From the NCBI GenBank assembly GCA_963969595.1, contig OZ018417.1:15378501-15442500 (forward strand): a stretch of DNA of 64,000 nucleotides, written 5' to 3'. The notes beneath the pieces were generated by a model. The model was not told where the DNA came from, did no database searches, and saw nothing but the letters and a program-made list of their open reading frames with translations. Of this stretch, positions 1 to 12,339 are shown one piece after another. Source of the DNA: Neckera pumila (Eukaryota; Streptophyta; Bryopsida; Hypnales; Neckeraceae). Position 1 is the stretch's first letter; each line of letters starts with the position of its first letter. A program made the translations under genes and the position numbers.

Positions 1-353
1 TAATTGCCTGAAAAACAAGATTGTCCATAAATTTCTCATAAAAAGTCCAAATGAAATGAATCAAAGCTTCCCAAATAGACAAAAATATAATCTATAAGGA
101 AAAAAATTATAAAAAGAAAAAAAAAAAATTTGCAAATTTTTTTTGCTGCCCGCTCTCCCCTATTTTGAGCTTATTTGGGGCATAACTTTTTTTCCCGCGC
201 ACCGATTGAAAAAATAATTATACCTTCACAAAGATTATCAGTTTTCCTATCTCCAAAAAAAGTTTCAAAAAATTACAACAAAAATTCAGCCCGTAGGTAC
301 CTGCCTGAAATCCCATTTGTCCCCCAAAGGGACAATGGTCCTTTAGGGGTTAA
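1..353 (+). mobile_element. TTAA-family element, right part, cut by window edge
   Basis: This is the right-hand part of a family of TTAA-flanked inverted-repeat elements. It ends in CTTTAGGGG followed by TTAA at about 350-353, with the family's subterminal hairpin (GTCCCCC..GGGAC) at about 319-333. The same interior text recurs at 11.9-12.2, 27.7-28.0 and 38.0-38.3 kb. It codes for nothing I recognise. The left end lies outside the window. Confidence 0.75.
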
Positions 354-1179
354 AAATTCTGATTTTCCTCCATCGATATACATTGTGTAGAACATTGTGG
401 TCACATCAATTTACTATGTCATTCTAAAACTAGAAAACAGTATCATGTGGTGAAGGCCCAAAGTTCAAATTGCAATACAAAATCAAATTATAGGATTTTT
501 TCCAATTTTGATATTGGAGTAGATAATAAACTGGATACACTTCATTTCATAAGTTGGTCTCAATCAGTTCAAAAAATATCATTTTATGCCTAAGATCCAT
601 ATCAAGTAAAAAAAATGCCAAAACATACTACACAATGATTTGTGAATATGCTCTTTTCTTGGGTAGGAAAGTCAAAAAATATCACAAGGTGTCAGTATTC
701 AACCTTTCGATTGGAATTGGGTTCAAGGAACTTTCCAAAAAAATTGGATGGAAAAATAATTTGTTTTATTGTGGAGGTCTTCTTCAAATCATCCAAAGAA
801 CACAAAAGACCACCTGGCAAATCGTCATGTTCATCATCCAAAGATTTGGACTCTTTGGGGGCTGAGGGAATAAATTATTGAATTATTCAGTCATGCCAAT
901 CTTGTAATTTTGTAATTTATTTTCATTAATTGTATTCAGGTTTTTTGAGTTGTATTATCAAAAATTTAACACAATTCACCCTTTTCACATCCAAATCAAA
1001 ATATCATGGACAATTTTACTGGCTAGATTGTGAACTAAAATTGATTCCTGACTGGTTCAAAAGTCTTTGCCCTATTGGATTAATTGCAATGCAAATATAA
1101 AAAACTATAGCAAGAATTATCATCTTGTTCGGAAATCTAAAAACGTAATCAGGACATTTGAATCCTTTATTATTTATCT
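354..1179. other. AT-rich intergenic DNA, no gene seen
   Basis: Short overlapping open frames occur here, but none shows a recognisable domain or codon pattern. I see no terminal repeats. It is probably old, unassignable repeat debris. Confidence 0.5.
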
Positions 1180-1760
1180 TTAACCCCTAAAGGACCATGA
1201 ACATGAGTGCAGATTTTGAACAATGAATGATCGGAAACACATCCTAAACTCACCAAAATGCATTTTTTCATCCATCAATTTTATTTAAAGATTCTTATAT
1301 TAGTCCTTTGTAATTTGTACAGCTCATATTTTGAAGATTTTGCTTTGCAAATATTCTATAATTCAAAAGGTATTGGGAGGTCTAGCCTCAAAAAGTAACT
1401 TTTTTAGTTCAAAAAATGACCCTTCAAAAATGACTTGAATCAAAAAATCAAATAAAAATCATCAAAAATCACTATAATTAGAACTCAATATTTTGAACTT
1501 ATAGGAAAAAATGTCTTTTAAAAATCTTAAATATTCAGTCTACAATTGATTTTAGAAGGAATTTCCAAATGTTAGCTTCAAATTTTATTGAAAAATATTG
1601 GTATGTATTTGTTGATCTAACCATATAGATGTGATCTATAAATCATGTTTTACAGCTATTGTTTGAGAGTCATCATTAAAATATTCTTTTAAGTTGCATT
1701 TTATAATAGATTTTCACAATTTTGGAAATCTGGACATCCCTCCAGTCCTTTAGGGTTTAA
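1180..1760. mobile_element. Short TTAA-family element (581 bp)
   Basis: The left end is TTAA-CCCCTAAAGGACCA and the right end is GTCCTTTAGGG-TTTAA, so the ends are inverted copies with TTAA at both borders. It is shorter than the 933-bp form and lacks the subterminal hairpin, so it is probably an internally deleted or diverged subfamily member. Confidence 0.7.
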
Positions 1761-2734
1761 GAGTTATATATGTGATACATATAATATAACATATATTGTG
1801 ATCGTATAAGTCTTGAATTTTGAATTTTTTTATCTATTTTGATTGCACAATATTAGTGGGCCGGTAAATCATAAGTGTTTTAGAATTTATGAATCACATC
1901 CACGTTCATAATGATAAGCAATTTCGGGGTAATTGTTGATGGTATTGAATTTGTGGCATTCAATAAAAACCAATAATCACAAGATGAAGATTCTATGAAT
2001 TGTATGTTACAATCTTTTGATGGGATGTATTTTGGCGGGGGATATTGTATTGTTTTTATCCATAGAAAGTCGAGGATTATAATCTCATTTAAATGTTTGC
2101 TTGAAAATATGGTGTGAGCCATGTTAATGATTGTATACTTAGGTGGTTTGCCTTTGAATATAGCCAAATTCATAAGAGTGAAATATCTTGTGTTTGTATT
2201 TGACATTAATAATTCATAATGAAATTAACAATTTGTTTAATTGCTTTCTTGTTTCTATATATTCATATTGCTTTTATGAGCGGTTTTAGTTATACATGTA
2301 TCAATATATTTGTTTTGATTAGATTACATAAAATACATTGTATAGAGGATATTCAGTAAGCCAAAGTAGTTGTTTGTAAATTTAACCTATGTATTGTTCA
2401 TAGTAAAATTTTAGAAGTAGTGTGATCTAGGCATCCCAAATTTGAGTTTGATCCATAAAAAGTGTTGGATACTTGGTGTGATGATGTGACGAGGTGAGCG
2501 GGTATGAGGTATGATTTTAAGAAAATCTTACTCATATTCTCCAAAAAAACAACTTGACACTTCTTTGTGTTTATGCCCATGAAAATTTCAAAACCTAATG
2601 GAATATATATATATAACTACTTCATATGTGCATATTAAAGACATTGACTTCTCAACATATTCCTTTAATGCTTTGTTGAAGCTCCTTTTTGTAAATTTAC
2701 TTTCAAATGCAATCCCCAATTTCAATATGTTTTC
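1761..2734. other. AT-rich DNA, decayed repeat, no gene seen
   Basis: The minus strand has a 108-codon open stretch at 1880-2206, but its composition is low-complexity and no motif is visible. I treat it as chance or a worn repeat fragment. Confidence 0.4.
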
Positions 2735-3667
2735 TTAACCCCTAAAGGATCATTTTTGTCCTTGGGGAACAATTTGGATCTGAGCAGGTTTCTCCTGTCT
2801 CAATTTTTAGTGATATTTTTTAGAATTTTATGAGGTTGTATATTATTGCAAGAGCTTTGTGACTACATAATTTTTATTTTAATTGATGCGCGGAGCAAAA
2901 GTTATGGCTTAATAAGGCAAAAATGAAGTTCAACGGGCAGCACAAAAAAAATCACATAAAGTCAAAATAATTTCTTTTCAAATTTTTTTCTCAAAGATTA
3001 TACTTTTGTCTATATGTGAAGTTTTCTTTCATTTAGTTGGACTAATGATGAGAAGGTTATGGACAATCTTAGTTTTTTGGGCAATCTAAGCATCTTCTAG
3101 AAAAACAACTTGTAGAGTTCATTTTTGAATGAAATTTTTAGAATTTAAGAAAAAAAATTATTAGATAGGGTTACATTTTCTTGTTATAAAAATCTCACCA
3201 TTAGAATTATTGTGATTCAATTCCATCTAAAAGCTATTAACAATTTAGTTTTTTCTTCAATCTTGAACTCACCTCTACTTAACAATTTTTTAATGAGTGA
3301 AACTTCAATGCTTTTTTTCCTAAATTCTTTTGATAGACTCTCAATTCAACTACTTAACGGAAATAATTAGAATATAAAAATCAGTAGTGCAATAAATTTG
3401 AACTACCAAGATTCAAAGCCAAAAAATCTAGTCAAACAAGGTGCAAAAAAACTTGTTTTCTTCACTTTGAATGCTTATATCTTGCAATCTACATGGTCAG
3501 AGTTTCTAAAATTTCTTCCACGTATCTAAAATATTAGTCAAGTATAAGATCTTATGGTTGGATATGCAAAAAAAGACAATTTTTAAAGCTCTTTTATCTT
3601 TGCAACTGGAAATGACAGTTTTGAGTAGATTTTGATAGGAAAATCATCTTGGTCCTTTAGAGGTTAA
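2735..3667 (-). mobile_element. TTAA-family element, full length (933 bp), reverse orientation
   Basis: The borders are TTAA-CCCCTAAAGGATCA on the left and TTGGTCCTTTAGAGG-TTAA on the right. The subterminal hairpin arm (TTGTCCTTGGGGAACAA) lies near the left end, so the copy is inverted relative to those at 27.1 and 37.4 kb, which have the same 933-934 bp length. No transposase is encoded, so it is non-autonomous. Confidence 0.85.
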
Positions 3668-4600
3668 CAAAAGGTTAAAATGTGCAAGGGCAAAGCCAAA
3701 CCTCAATTTAGAGAGAGGAAAATTCAATATAAATAGATTGTAACATTAGTATGGCTAATATTCATTCCCAAAAGAAAAACATTTTGAATCAAAATACAAT
3801 TGCAATTTAGAATAAAACTTGATAGAGGGTGACATTTCATGTCCTATACAATAATTGTATTGTAAATTCATTACTATTTTCTTATTTTTTTAATTAAAAA
3901 ATTTGGGCAATTCATGTCATAAGTTTGGACCAATTAGTCGATAGTGTTATTTTTGGCACATAGGCATCAAATTGCTCATGGCTGTATGATTATGCTCGAT
4001 GAAAGCATGTTCATACAATGTAAATTTTCTATAAATTTTGATTAAGTTGCACCATTCATTGTTCCAATTATGGATGAAGACACATTGTTGAGGTATACGT
4101 TGTTGCATGGATTAAAAGAGAGAGAGAGAGAGAGAAAGTTATTTTCAAGTCACCCCAATATTGGGTACTTTCTCACACTTCAAGTTAAATCTGTGCTTAC
4201 ACATTACATTGTTGATCTCAACAGATTTTTTTCTACTCTTTCATGCTGTTTGGCTCAAGACAATGCAAGTTTAGGAGGGCGGGAGGGCACATCTTTTTTC
4301 ATACAATGACGGTGTATGTTTCTATATCTTTGATTGCCTGTACGCTCATACATAACTAATATGGTAATGATCAGTTAAGTTACTAAAAACCACGGATTAA
4401 AAAAACCCTGTTTGTATCGTGATACATTGTTCAGCAAGATCGACAAAGCACCACCGAGTTACCAATTCTAAACAAATTTTTTGGTCATTAGTTGATCCAT
4501 CACGTGTTTGTCATGCCTATAAATCTGAATCCTAGTATACAAAAAATAGGAGCTGAAACATGAATTCAAACGAGGGTGATCTTGCACATATCAAAATGTG
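3668..4600. other. AT-rich DNA with a GA microsatellite, no gene seen
   Basis: A short (GA)n run lies at about 4119-4135. Composition becomes less AT-rich after 4.2 kb, where the duplicated, decayed coding region begins. Confidence 0.5.
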
Positions 4601-4609
4601 ATCAAATCT

Positions 4610-4960
4610 TGAAGAGCGCCACCTCACCTACACCCATGGCAACAAAAACAAACAGTAAGTTAGTTTCTCGCCATATGCAAGGTGTCTTCAGTGGGCTCCG
4701 AGTTGTTATTCTTGCCTAAGATTTGGTCACACAAACAAGCGTGTAAGCATTGAGTTAGAGAATCGATTCTAAAGAAAAACCGACTAGTCAAGCAATCCAT
4801 CTACATGAACCACTCCCGACCTTGGTACCACAAGGTAGAACTTGGCTGGTCATCTCGACGTCCATGGAGCAGAAAAGTTATTTTCCTCCACCGAGCCGTA
4901 TCACACAATGGAATCTTGAATTAGGAGACGCTGCAGTACCGCTCAAGCTCAAGTACTACA
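4610..4960 (-). pseudogene. Decayed duplicate of the 6.0-6.5 kb pseudogene
   Basis: Two stretches resemble the region at 5.95-6.4 kb. About 4618-4720 aligns with about 5955-6062, sharing CACC(C)ATG..CAA and GCAAGGTGTCT(G/T)CAG. A minus-strand stretch near 4960 resembles the one near 6325. The copy has several stop codons in the frame that is nearly open in the other copy, so it is more decayed. The product family is not recognised. Alignment is by eye; the borders are approximate. Confidence 0.4.
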
Positions 4961-4977
4961 CTCCAAGAAAACAGCAA

Positions 4978-5385
4978 CTACATAGAACCCTCATACTGCA
5001 GAAAGTGAGCTGGTAAGGGAAGGACCTGCTTGGAGTACCCTGCATGCGTCATGATTCTGGTCGTTACAGGCTGATAGTAATGTGCTGCGCAATAGTCGTT
5101 GGCCATGTGGCTCGCATCTAGAAATTTTTGTTGATACCCGGATTCGCAGACATGTCCGTGTGTTATCCTGAACCTGTAGGAAATCACGGCTCGATTATAG
5201 GGTATACTGCTTCTTGCTCTGCACATCTTGTGTGTGAGTGTGAGGGTATACGATGTTTGTGTCTTAGTGACAAGGGTAGTTTCTACTGGGAACTTTTTTC
5301 CAAGCTTTCTTGTAGTTTTAAATGGCCCTATGAATTTTTTCAAGGGAAAAACTTTTTGGGATCCATTCACTCTTTGGTAGACCAA
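4978..5385 (-). other. Unassigned 135-codon open stretch
   Basis: This minus-strand frame is open for 135 codons and lies directly 5' of the decayed duplicate at 4.6-4.96 kb. It may be its upstream part. I recognise no domain, signal peptide or repeat in it. A plus-strand frame (5128-5508) overlaps it, which argues for chance openness in this less AT-rich patch. Confidence 0.2.
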
Positions 5386-5637
5386 ATGTTTTGGAGTTTT
5401 TCATTGCGTGACCTAGACGAGAGAGAGAGAGAGAGTGAAGACATGACACCCCATTACGGGCAGTTTCCAGCAGTTCCAGGATTCGTGACAGGCAGAGCAT
5501 ACAGATAAGAACGTGAACTTTCATGAAAGTACTGTTGCGATCAAAACTTGGGGGATTTTCATAGTATACAGCCGGGAGGAGGGTAGGTACAACATAGATC
5601 ATAGCTATATGAAGCTACTCAACTGCGTACCTTAAAA

Positions 5638-5641
<4 letters not shown>

Positions 5642-5673
<32 letters not shown>
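5642..5673. repeat. Poly(A) tract of about 32 bases
   Basis: This is an uninterrupted A run between the two decayed gene copies. It could be the tail of a retroposed sequence on the plus strand or simple slippage. A (GA)n run lies at about 5420-5435, some 200 bp upstream. Confidence 0.8.
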
Positions 5674-5676
<3 letters not shown>

Positions 5677-5965
5677 ACTAAAACTAAAACAGGAAATCTC
5701 ACGAGATCCCATGCACAACAGAGTTAGAAGGCAGTAGGTGTGAACCTCACTGCGTACTCATGTAACCAAGTAACCATAATGTAACGTAAGAATATGAGGA
5801 GTCTTTTGAAGAATAAAAACCCCCGCATCTGTGACCAACGAAACAATGCGATGCGATTGCCCTTAACTCTCTACAAGTGTGAGTATGAGTGAGCAGGGTG
5901 TAGAAGTAGTAAAACAGTTAGTGATTCTGCGATTCGATTGTGCCGAAATATGGAGGGAATGTTCC

Positions 5966-6508
5966 TCACCTGCACCCATGCCACAATTCGAACAAAGTGT
6001 TAGAACCGTGACGTATGCAAGGTGTCTGCAGAACATTCCCGTTGTTATCCGTGTCACCAAGTTGCAGCATAAACGAATCAGCAAAAAAACTCAAGACACT
6101 CGGAGTCCTGTACAAGTTTTCAGTATAAGCAAAAACAACTCTGTTACTAAGAACCTGTTTTCCATCGTTCTCCATGGTGCCACTCGATATTGCGAATGAG
6201 TTTGGGAGGGTCCACTTGCAATTCTCGGTGGATCAGCCACACTCCCTCCACGCAGGTGCAACAAAATGAAATTGCAGCTCTAGTAACAACAAACCAGTCA
6301 CGTTTGTGAGCTCAAATACAGCAAAGTTTGCATTTGGTGGAGCCGCCCCTGCTTTGGTGCCATCATATCAGTGCTTTCCAAGCATGGAGCCGTCATACTT
6401 GTAGGCCCGACCACTTTTCATTTGTTGCATGTTAACTCTTGCCGTAATGCAGGTAGGTGACTGTGCAAATTTTGGCAGTTGTGGAGTTAATGTGGAGAGC
6501 CATAGCAT
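5966..6508 (-). pseudogene. Pseudogene of unknown family, two in-frame TGA codons
   Basis: One minus-strand frame runs 181 codons from an ATG at 6508 to a stop at 5966, broken only by TGA at 6368-6370 and 6233-6235. Between the stops the text looks protein-like: balanced composition, asparagine-linked glycosylation-type NVT, and cysteines. I do not recognise the family. Both stops could come from CGA or TGG by C-to-T change, as expected in methylated repeat-rich DNA. Neither stop is removed by an obvious GT..AG intron. A more decayed copy sits 1.3 kb away, implying a local duplication. A sequencing error or an intron I cannot see is the alternative. Confidence 0.45.
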
Positions 6509-6773
6509 AAAATGGAGGCTTCTGTAAAAGAGCCGATTAATATGTGGGCTGGGAGGAATACTTTCTCATGAATACACATGATTCAAATCCATTGGTAGAT
6601 CCCATGATTATTGAATTCTAATGTAAAATTAGAATACAAACAATACAAGCACCGAGATAATTTCCAAGTATGGATTGACAAGAACGATGTAAAATGAGAA
6701 ATCATAACCTCGATGAAAAATCATAATATCGATGAAAAACGTTCACTTTGTCCCAAAATGGAACGGAACCCAA

Positions 6774-6779
6774 GAGAGA

Positions 6780-6817
<38 letters not shown>
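6774..6817. repeat. (GA)n microsatellite
   Basis: A run of about 22 GA units abuts the left end of the MITE that starts at 6817. Confidence 0.85.
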
Positions 6818-6820
<3 letters not shown>

Positions 6821-7021
6821 GAGAAAATCTAGACTCACTACAGGGCTGGTTGGGGTGCGTGCCAATGTGCAATTAGAGAAAAAATTAGCCGAAAAGCTGC
6901 AACAGTCAGTGTAAGATGAGCAGTCAGCCAAGGTGCCCCGTCGGACTGCCGTCGGACTGCCAATTAAAAAAAATAATTTTTTTTCAAAAAAATAAAATAA
7001 AATAAAATAAAATTTTAATTT

Positions 7022-7052
<31 letters not shown>

Positions 7053-7126
7053 CCCTGTATTTGCACTCCCGCCGAAAATCTGGACTCTCCCAAACAGCCC
7101 TCTGGAGAGTCCAGATTTTCTGTAAT
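6817..7126. mobile_element. MITE with 38-bp imperfect terminal inverted repeats, copy 1
   Basis: The left end ATTAGAGAAAATCTAGACTC pairs with the right end GAGTCCAGATTTTCTGTAAT in inverted orientation. The arms also match further in (CAGGGCTGGTTGGGG against CTCCCAAACAGCCCT). GC-rich arms flank an A/T-only centre. A CGTCGGACTGC unit is repeated in tandem about twice. A second copy lies at 20576-20900 with near-identical arms. Target duplications are unclear because both ends share ATTA/TAAT. Confidence 0.8.
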
Positions 7127-7780
7127 GAGAGAGATGACTTTGTTTCATCAAAAAATACTCAAAGTGGGTTGTTTTGATAGCAAATGCCATAAACAATGAC
7201 AAATTAAATTTTGATGCCTCTTACCATAAGATCTAGTTGTAAGCTACTTCGTTATGCTAAAGTAAAAAAATGGGAGGTATTGACCCTTACAAATTGCAAG
7301 ATTAGAGTCTTTGAGGTAGGAAAAAATATTTTTTGCTGGAGGCATCCAAAACTATGTGCAGCTCTGATTTAGGGAGGCTTTTGCACAAGGTAATCTCATT
7401 ATTTTATTTTAAACTTTTTCTAATGCTTCTTGTAATAGAGTTGGCCACATATTCAAAAAAATTATAATGTTTTAAATTGGGGAAAAAATCTCAAAAATTT
7501 CCAATAGTAAACTAGCTTCAAGAAAACTCTCATAATAAAGTTGTTTTTCAAGAACTTCTTGATTGCACATGCAATAATCTATTCAAAATGTTATTGGTAG
7601 ACTTCTAGGTCTTAGCTAGTCCTAAAAGAAGTACAAAAAACCAAACATCACCCAAAATTTGTAGCTTTGGCAAGCTTAATCAATTTATTATTTGAAACAC
7701 CCAAGCTAAATTAAAGGACAATTGAATATATAATAGGCGGCCTAGTATGGGAAGAGACCAGTTAGGGTTTGCTATGTTTG
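7127..7780. other. AT-rich DNA, no gene seen
   Basis: No open frame, terminal repeat or RNA gene is supported here. Confidence 0.5.
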
Positions 7781-7782
7781 AT

Positions 7783-8262
7783 TTATCCACAGAGTGCCAT
7801 GTTTGATTTATCCACAAAGCACTGATAATAGATATCTTTACAATATGTCAAGCTATGCCACATGCCATGTCCTATGAAGTTGTTTGACACACATGTTCCC
7901 CTTGTGCAAAAAGATATTGCTATATTTGACTCAACCATGGAGTATTGACATTGGACATCTTTACCACACGTTCGGCTGCAAATTTGATTGACACCCATGT
8001 TCCTCTTGTATATGAAGATGTTGCTTTGCTTGACTTAGCCATGGAGTATTGGCATTGAATACCTTTACCACATATTACATTGCAGAGTTTATTAACACCC
8101 ACGTTCCTCTTGTATATGAAGATGCTACTATACTTGACTTTGCTATAGAATACTGGCATTGGATAACTTTTTAACATATCAATTTGTGCCACATGCCATG
8201 TTCTCTAAAGTTGTTTGACACCTACGTTCTCCTTGTGCATGAAGATGTTTCCCTATTCAAAT
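7783..8262. repeat. Tandem array, unit about 104-124 bp, four units
   Basis: Each unit has a phrase like ATGGAGTATTGRCATTG, then CTTTACCACA and GTTCCTCTTGTATATGAAG. The phrase recurs near 7813, 7937, 8041 and 8145. The last units are 104 bp apart and the first is about 20 bp longer. A further single unit lies at about 12215-12315. The open frames across the array are by-products of the repeat. Confidence 0.75.
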
Positions 8263-11200
8263 ATTCATCTTGTAAATTTATGCATAATGTTATATATATA
8301 ATTTTTATGAATTTGAAGAAAATGAAACCAATGTAAAATTAGGTCCAATAATCTAACAAGTTGTCTATTGTGCCTCTCAATTTTTTGAAATGGCACAACA
8401 AGTAGTTTGTAAGACTATTGGACTTATTTGTACATCAATTCATGTTTGTTTCTACCTATTGTTGGAAACCAACCATGGCACTTTGTTCTTGTTTCCTTTT
8501 TACAATGAATGTTTTGGTTAGTGTAAGAAAAAAAAAGATATGAAATATCCACTGGATCACATATAGCATCAATATTGAATATTCCATTCAAATTCTTATT
8601 TGTGATAAAAGAGTGCCACTAAAAAAGTATTCAAAGTGAACAAAATTTGTAGAAATGAAGGAGGCTATCATTTATTTCAAAAAAATATTAAAACGTCATG
8701 CCTTAATAAGAGAGTTTTACCTCATTGAGATATTATAAGCACGCATAATTTTGATTGCTTTTTAAATTTGACCTTTGCAGATCTAGCCTAAAATATACTT
8801 CCACTATTCATAAGAGTCTATGATCAGATTTAGAAACACCTATTTTCAGCACTTTGGAAATTTGTAGTCTATTGGTACAGCGTTCAAAAAATGCATTCTA
8901 AGAGAATCTAGAATCCCCTTTTGACTACCAACAAGATTCCATAATCAAAATTCAATATAATAATGGAAACCATGCTAAATTGTTTATTTGTGCAATTTTA
9001 GGTGTAGCCACTTTAGACCATGTTTTTCAAATCAAAGTGGCACCCTACAAATACAAATAATGTCCAATTTCAGTAAAAGATTATCAATGAAACCTTCATT
9101 ATAATTTCCATCGACCCTTTTTAAACAGTTAAATATTGAAACTAGGTATATCACTCATAATGAAGAAAAAGAAATGAAAGCAAGGGATTTCCATATCATA
9201 AGATAGAAACACCCATTAGCACACCTGTTTCCATTCCTATACCCTAAATCGTCACTAAATTTGCTCTTAGACTTCCCATTAATGAGTCCGTGAAATGCTT
9301 AATTTGAATTCACCGACACATTTGAAGGATACAAACTTAACTCTCATTTGCTGACTACAGATTTGTTCAAATTTTCGTTTTGGGTCTACCTAGGTGACAG
9401 TTTTAGTGGTCTAGGGAGCCACTACTTTGAAAAATCGTAGAAATTACATATTACAACTGTGAAAATTTAGTTTATTTATTTTTGAATATTCATGATTTTC
9501 ACTCGCTAATACTACAAAAATATTATTTGTAAGAAAAGGTGCTTCCAACTATACTGAATTGCTTATATTGACAGTTTTGGGTGTTTCTACCTTAAAGTGT
9601 TCCTTTCCATTTGCTCCCCCCAAATTAAAAATCAAGTTAATTAGTGCTCCGTTCCACCCGTCCACTGCAGAGGATTCGTTGTAAAATCGCAAAATATCTG
9701 GATATTTTTGGTGACAGTAGTACAGCATCCTGTGAGAAGGAATGATAGATTGGACGGACAGGATATATCCGCTTCTCAAATGTATCGCGTTTGTTCATTT
9801 GATATTTAAAATTCTTGTGAATTCTGACAGATCAGGACACGTTCTGTAAAATAGTGTGGTTGACAGAATAGTGTGGTATTGCCGGTACAGAATCTGACAT
9901 GCAGGATAGCAATTACAGTAATTTAGGAGAGTTTATTAGACTTTATCCTAACTAAAGGTGGGCACTCCTAAACCGCCATCTTCACAGTGCATACATCTCC
10001 AAAATCAACTTTGTACCTATGTGGAAGAAATGATTTTAGAACTAAACTTTGTTTCTTCATAACTTTTGCATATTGTATTCAGATGTACCTTTCTTTGATG
10101 AGTTGGAACCTCGTTTCACTTGCCAACAAGAAAAATATGAAAATTTAATCAGTCTAATAATAATAAGTAGGCACAATAGCAAAATGTGATAGTTTAGACG
10201 GTATCCATCTTACCCATAATTGAAAGGACAATGATTTGAGTGATGTTTGGGGAGAACCGTCGATTAGTTCATTGTTAGCTGGTGGGATTGGGTAAAAAAT
10301 TGTTTGCAATTTGAAAACATTGGAAAGAAATCGATGAAAAAATCTATCATATTTCTATTTGGAATAAAAATAGAGAAAAAACTAAACTTGGTACTTCAAA
10401 GATTGGTTTAACATGAAAGTTAAAGGAAAAAAATTCAAAAAATTCAAAAAATATCCCAAAAGTTAGAATTTGACTATAATGTTTAGCCTTGGAGGCACTA
10501 TGACTTTGTTGAACAACCCTTTTTTATTACTTTTTGAAAATAGTATCAAAGAATCAATCACTTCTAATTTGGCACATTGGACCAAAAGCATTGTATTTCT
10601 ACAATCATTCATTTTCTTGACCCCCAAACACTTTGTCAATTATATTCATTTATATTTCATCTAAATTGGTGACTTCATCTATGGTGTAAATAGAGTTTTT
10701 TTGGTAAAAAAGATTGCTTTTCATTTGATGAAAATCAAAGATTCATTTGAAATGGTGCAATTTGGCTAGATTATGCTCAAAAAAAGGATTGAAGGTGGGT
10801 AGAGCACGATGTGTAAATTGTCAATAGTATTTTTTTCTATCTATTTGGAACATTTTTTTGAAATGGTGGCAAAAGAATTTGTCATCTTGTCAATTTCTAC
10901 ATAGGTCTAAAGGCCATTTTTTTTATATACATATTTATACTTTTGATCCTTCAATTTTGATTATTCATTTTATTTTAATAATATAAATCAATATCATACA
11001 AAACAAAATGATTGTTATGCAATAAGTAAATTTTCGTGCAATCCATTTTACGATTTCTTTTATTGACAAAATTTTGTGACGAGAAAAAACATTGGTGTCT
11101 AAAATATGTCTTTTTCAGTGTTGATTTGAATTTATATAAGGAGTTGTATATCTCAAAGCATTTTAAATTGATTTTCTCATAAAAACAAAAAATAGTTACA

Positions 11201-11343
11201 TGGAAACTAATTTGATTCATACTTTTTACACTCTTATAGAACTGGTAATGCATTTTTGAAGTTAAAATGGCATAATCGTTTCAAAGCACCAAGACTCTAA
11301 ATTGTTTACCAATGTTAGATTGAACTCCCACATGTACTCTTAT
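8263..11343. other. 3 kb of AT-rich DNA without a supported gene
   Basis: Scattered short open frames are present, and a stretch at about 9.5-9.9 kb is less AT-rich. None shows recognisable domains. I see no paired terminal repeats. It is probably a mosaic of old transposon fragments. Confidence 0.45.
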
Positions 11344-12165
11344 CTTAACTCCTAAAGTCAGGAGGTATTTTTTCTACCAAAAAACACCTAAAAGTGCCAT
11401 TCTAATAGCAAAGAGTAAAAGAAATAAAAAATTGTTTTTTTGCACATCCAATTGTAGGATCTTATACCTTACTAGTATGAAAATGTGTGGAAAACATTTC
11501 AGAATTTTTGGCTGCACAGATTTCAAGATATGTGCATTTAAAGTGAAAAAAACAAGTTTTTCAACACATTGCGGGACTAGATTTTATGACTTTGACCATT
11601 TTTAACTTAAATGTTTTGCACTATAGAGTTTTGAGCTTTTAATCTTTATAGTGGAAAACTGAATTGAGAATCTAGGAAAAAAAAAATCCAAAAAACTTAA
11701 TTTTCATTATTAAAAAATTGTTAAATAGAAGTAGGTATGAGATAGAAGAAAATTTTAAAATATTAATATATTTTATATGGAATTAAAACGCACTAATACC
11801 AGTGCTAAGATTGTTCTAGCAAAAAACCTAAACCTTGCGGAACCATTTTTTTTTGAAAAATTGTAAAAATTGCATTCAAAAATGAATTTTACAAGTTATT
11901 TTTTCTAGGAAGATGCTCTAAGTGCCCCAAAAACAAGACTGTCCATAACTTCCTCATAAAAGTCCAAATGAAATGAATCAAAGCTTTCCAAATAGACAAA
12001 AATATAATCTTCAAGGTAAAAAAAAAAAGAACTATTCCCACAAAGCTTAGCAGTTTTTCTATCTTCAGAAAAACTTTCAAAAAATCAAGACAAAAATTTA
12101 GCCCGTAGGTACCTGCCCGAAATTCCATTTGTCCACCAAAGAGACAATGGGCTTTTAGGGGTTAA
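11344..12165 (+). mobile_element. TTAA-family element (822 bp)
   Basis: The left border is TTAA-CTCCTAAAGTC and the right border is GCTTTTAGGGG-TTAA. The subterminal hairpin remnant (GTCCACCAAAGAGAC) precedes the right end. Interior text matches copies at 24.5, 27.1 and 37.4 kb. It is about 110 bp shorter than full-length copies because of internal deletions. Confidence 0.8.
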
Positions 12166-12214
12166 AGGTTGCTTAGTAATGGGGAGGTCGTTGGTTCAAG
12201 GTTTGCTAAGCCTG

Positions 12215-12315
12215 ACACAATTTATGGAGCACTGACATTGAATAACTTTACCACATGCCAAGCCATGTCCTCGAAAGTTGGTGAATACCCACAATGTCCT
12301 TGTGCATGAAGATAT
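12215..12315. repeat. Single dispersed unit of the 7.8-8.3 kb tandem array
   Basis: ATGGAGCACTGACATTG, CTTTACCACATGCC and CCTTGTGCATGAAGAT recur here as in the array 4 kb to the left. A tRNA-like B-box phrase (GGTCGTTGGTTCAAGG) lies just before it at about 12187. Confidence 0.6.
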
Positions 12316-12339
12316 TTCCCTTACTCCAAGATTTATAAT

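Noticed and set aside
7783..8192. Overlapping minus-strand open frames with Cys-rich repeated peptides
   Set aside because: They arise from the 104-124 bp tandem DNA array in two frames and have no conserved protein signal.
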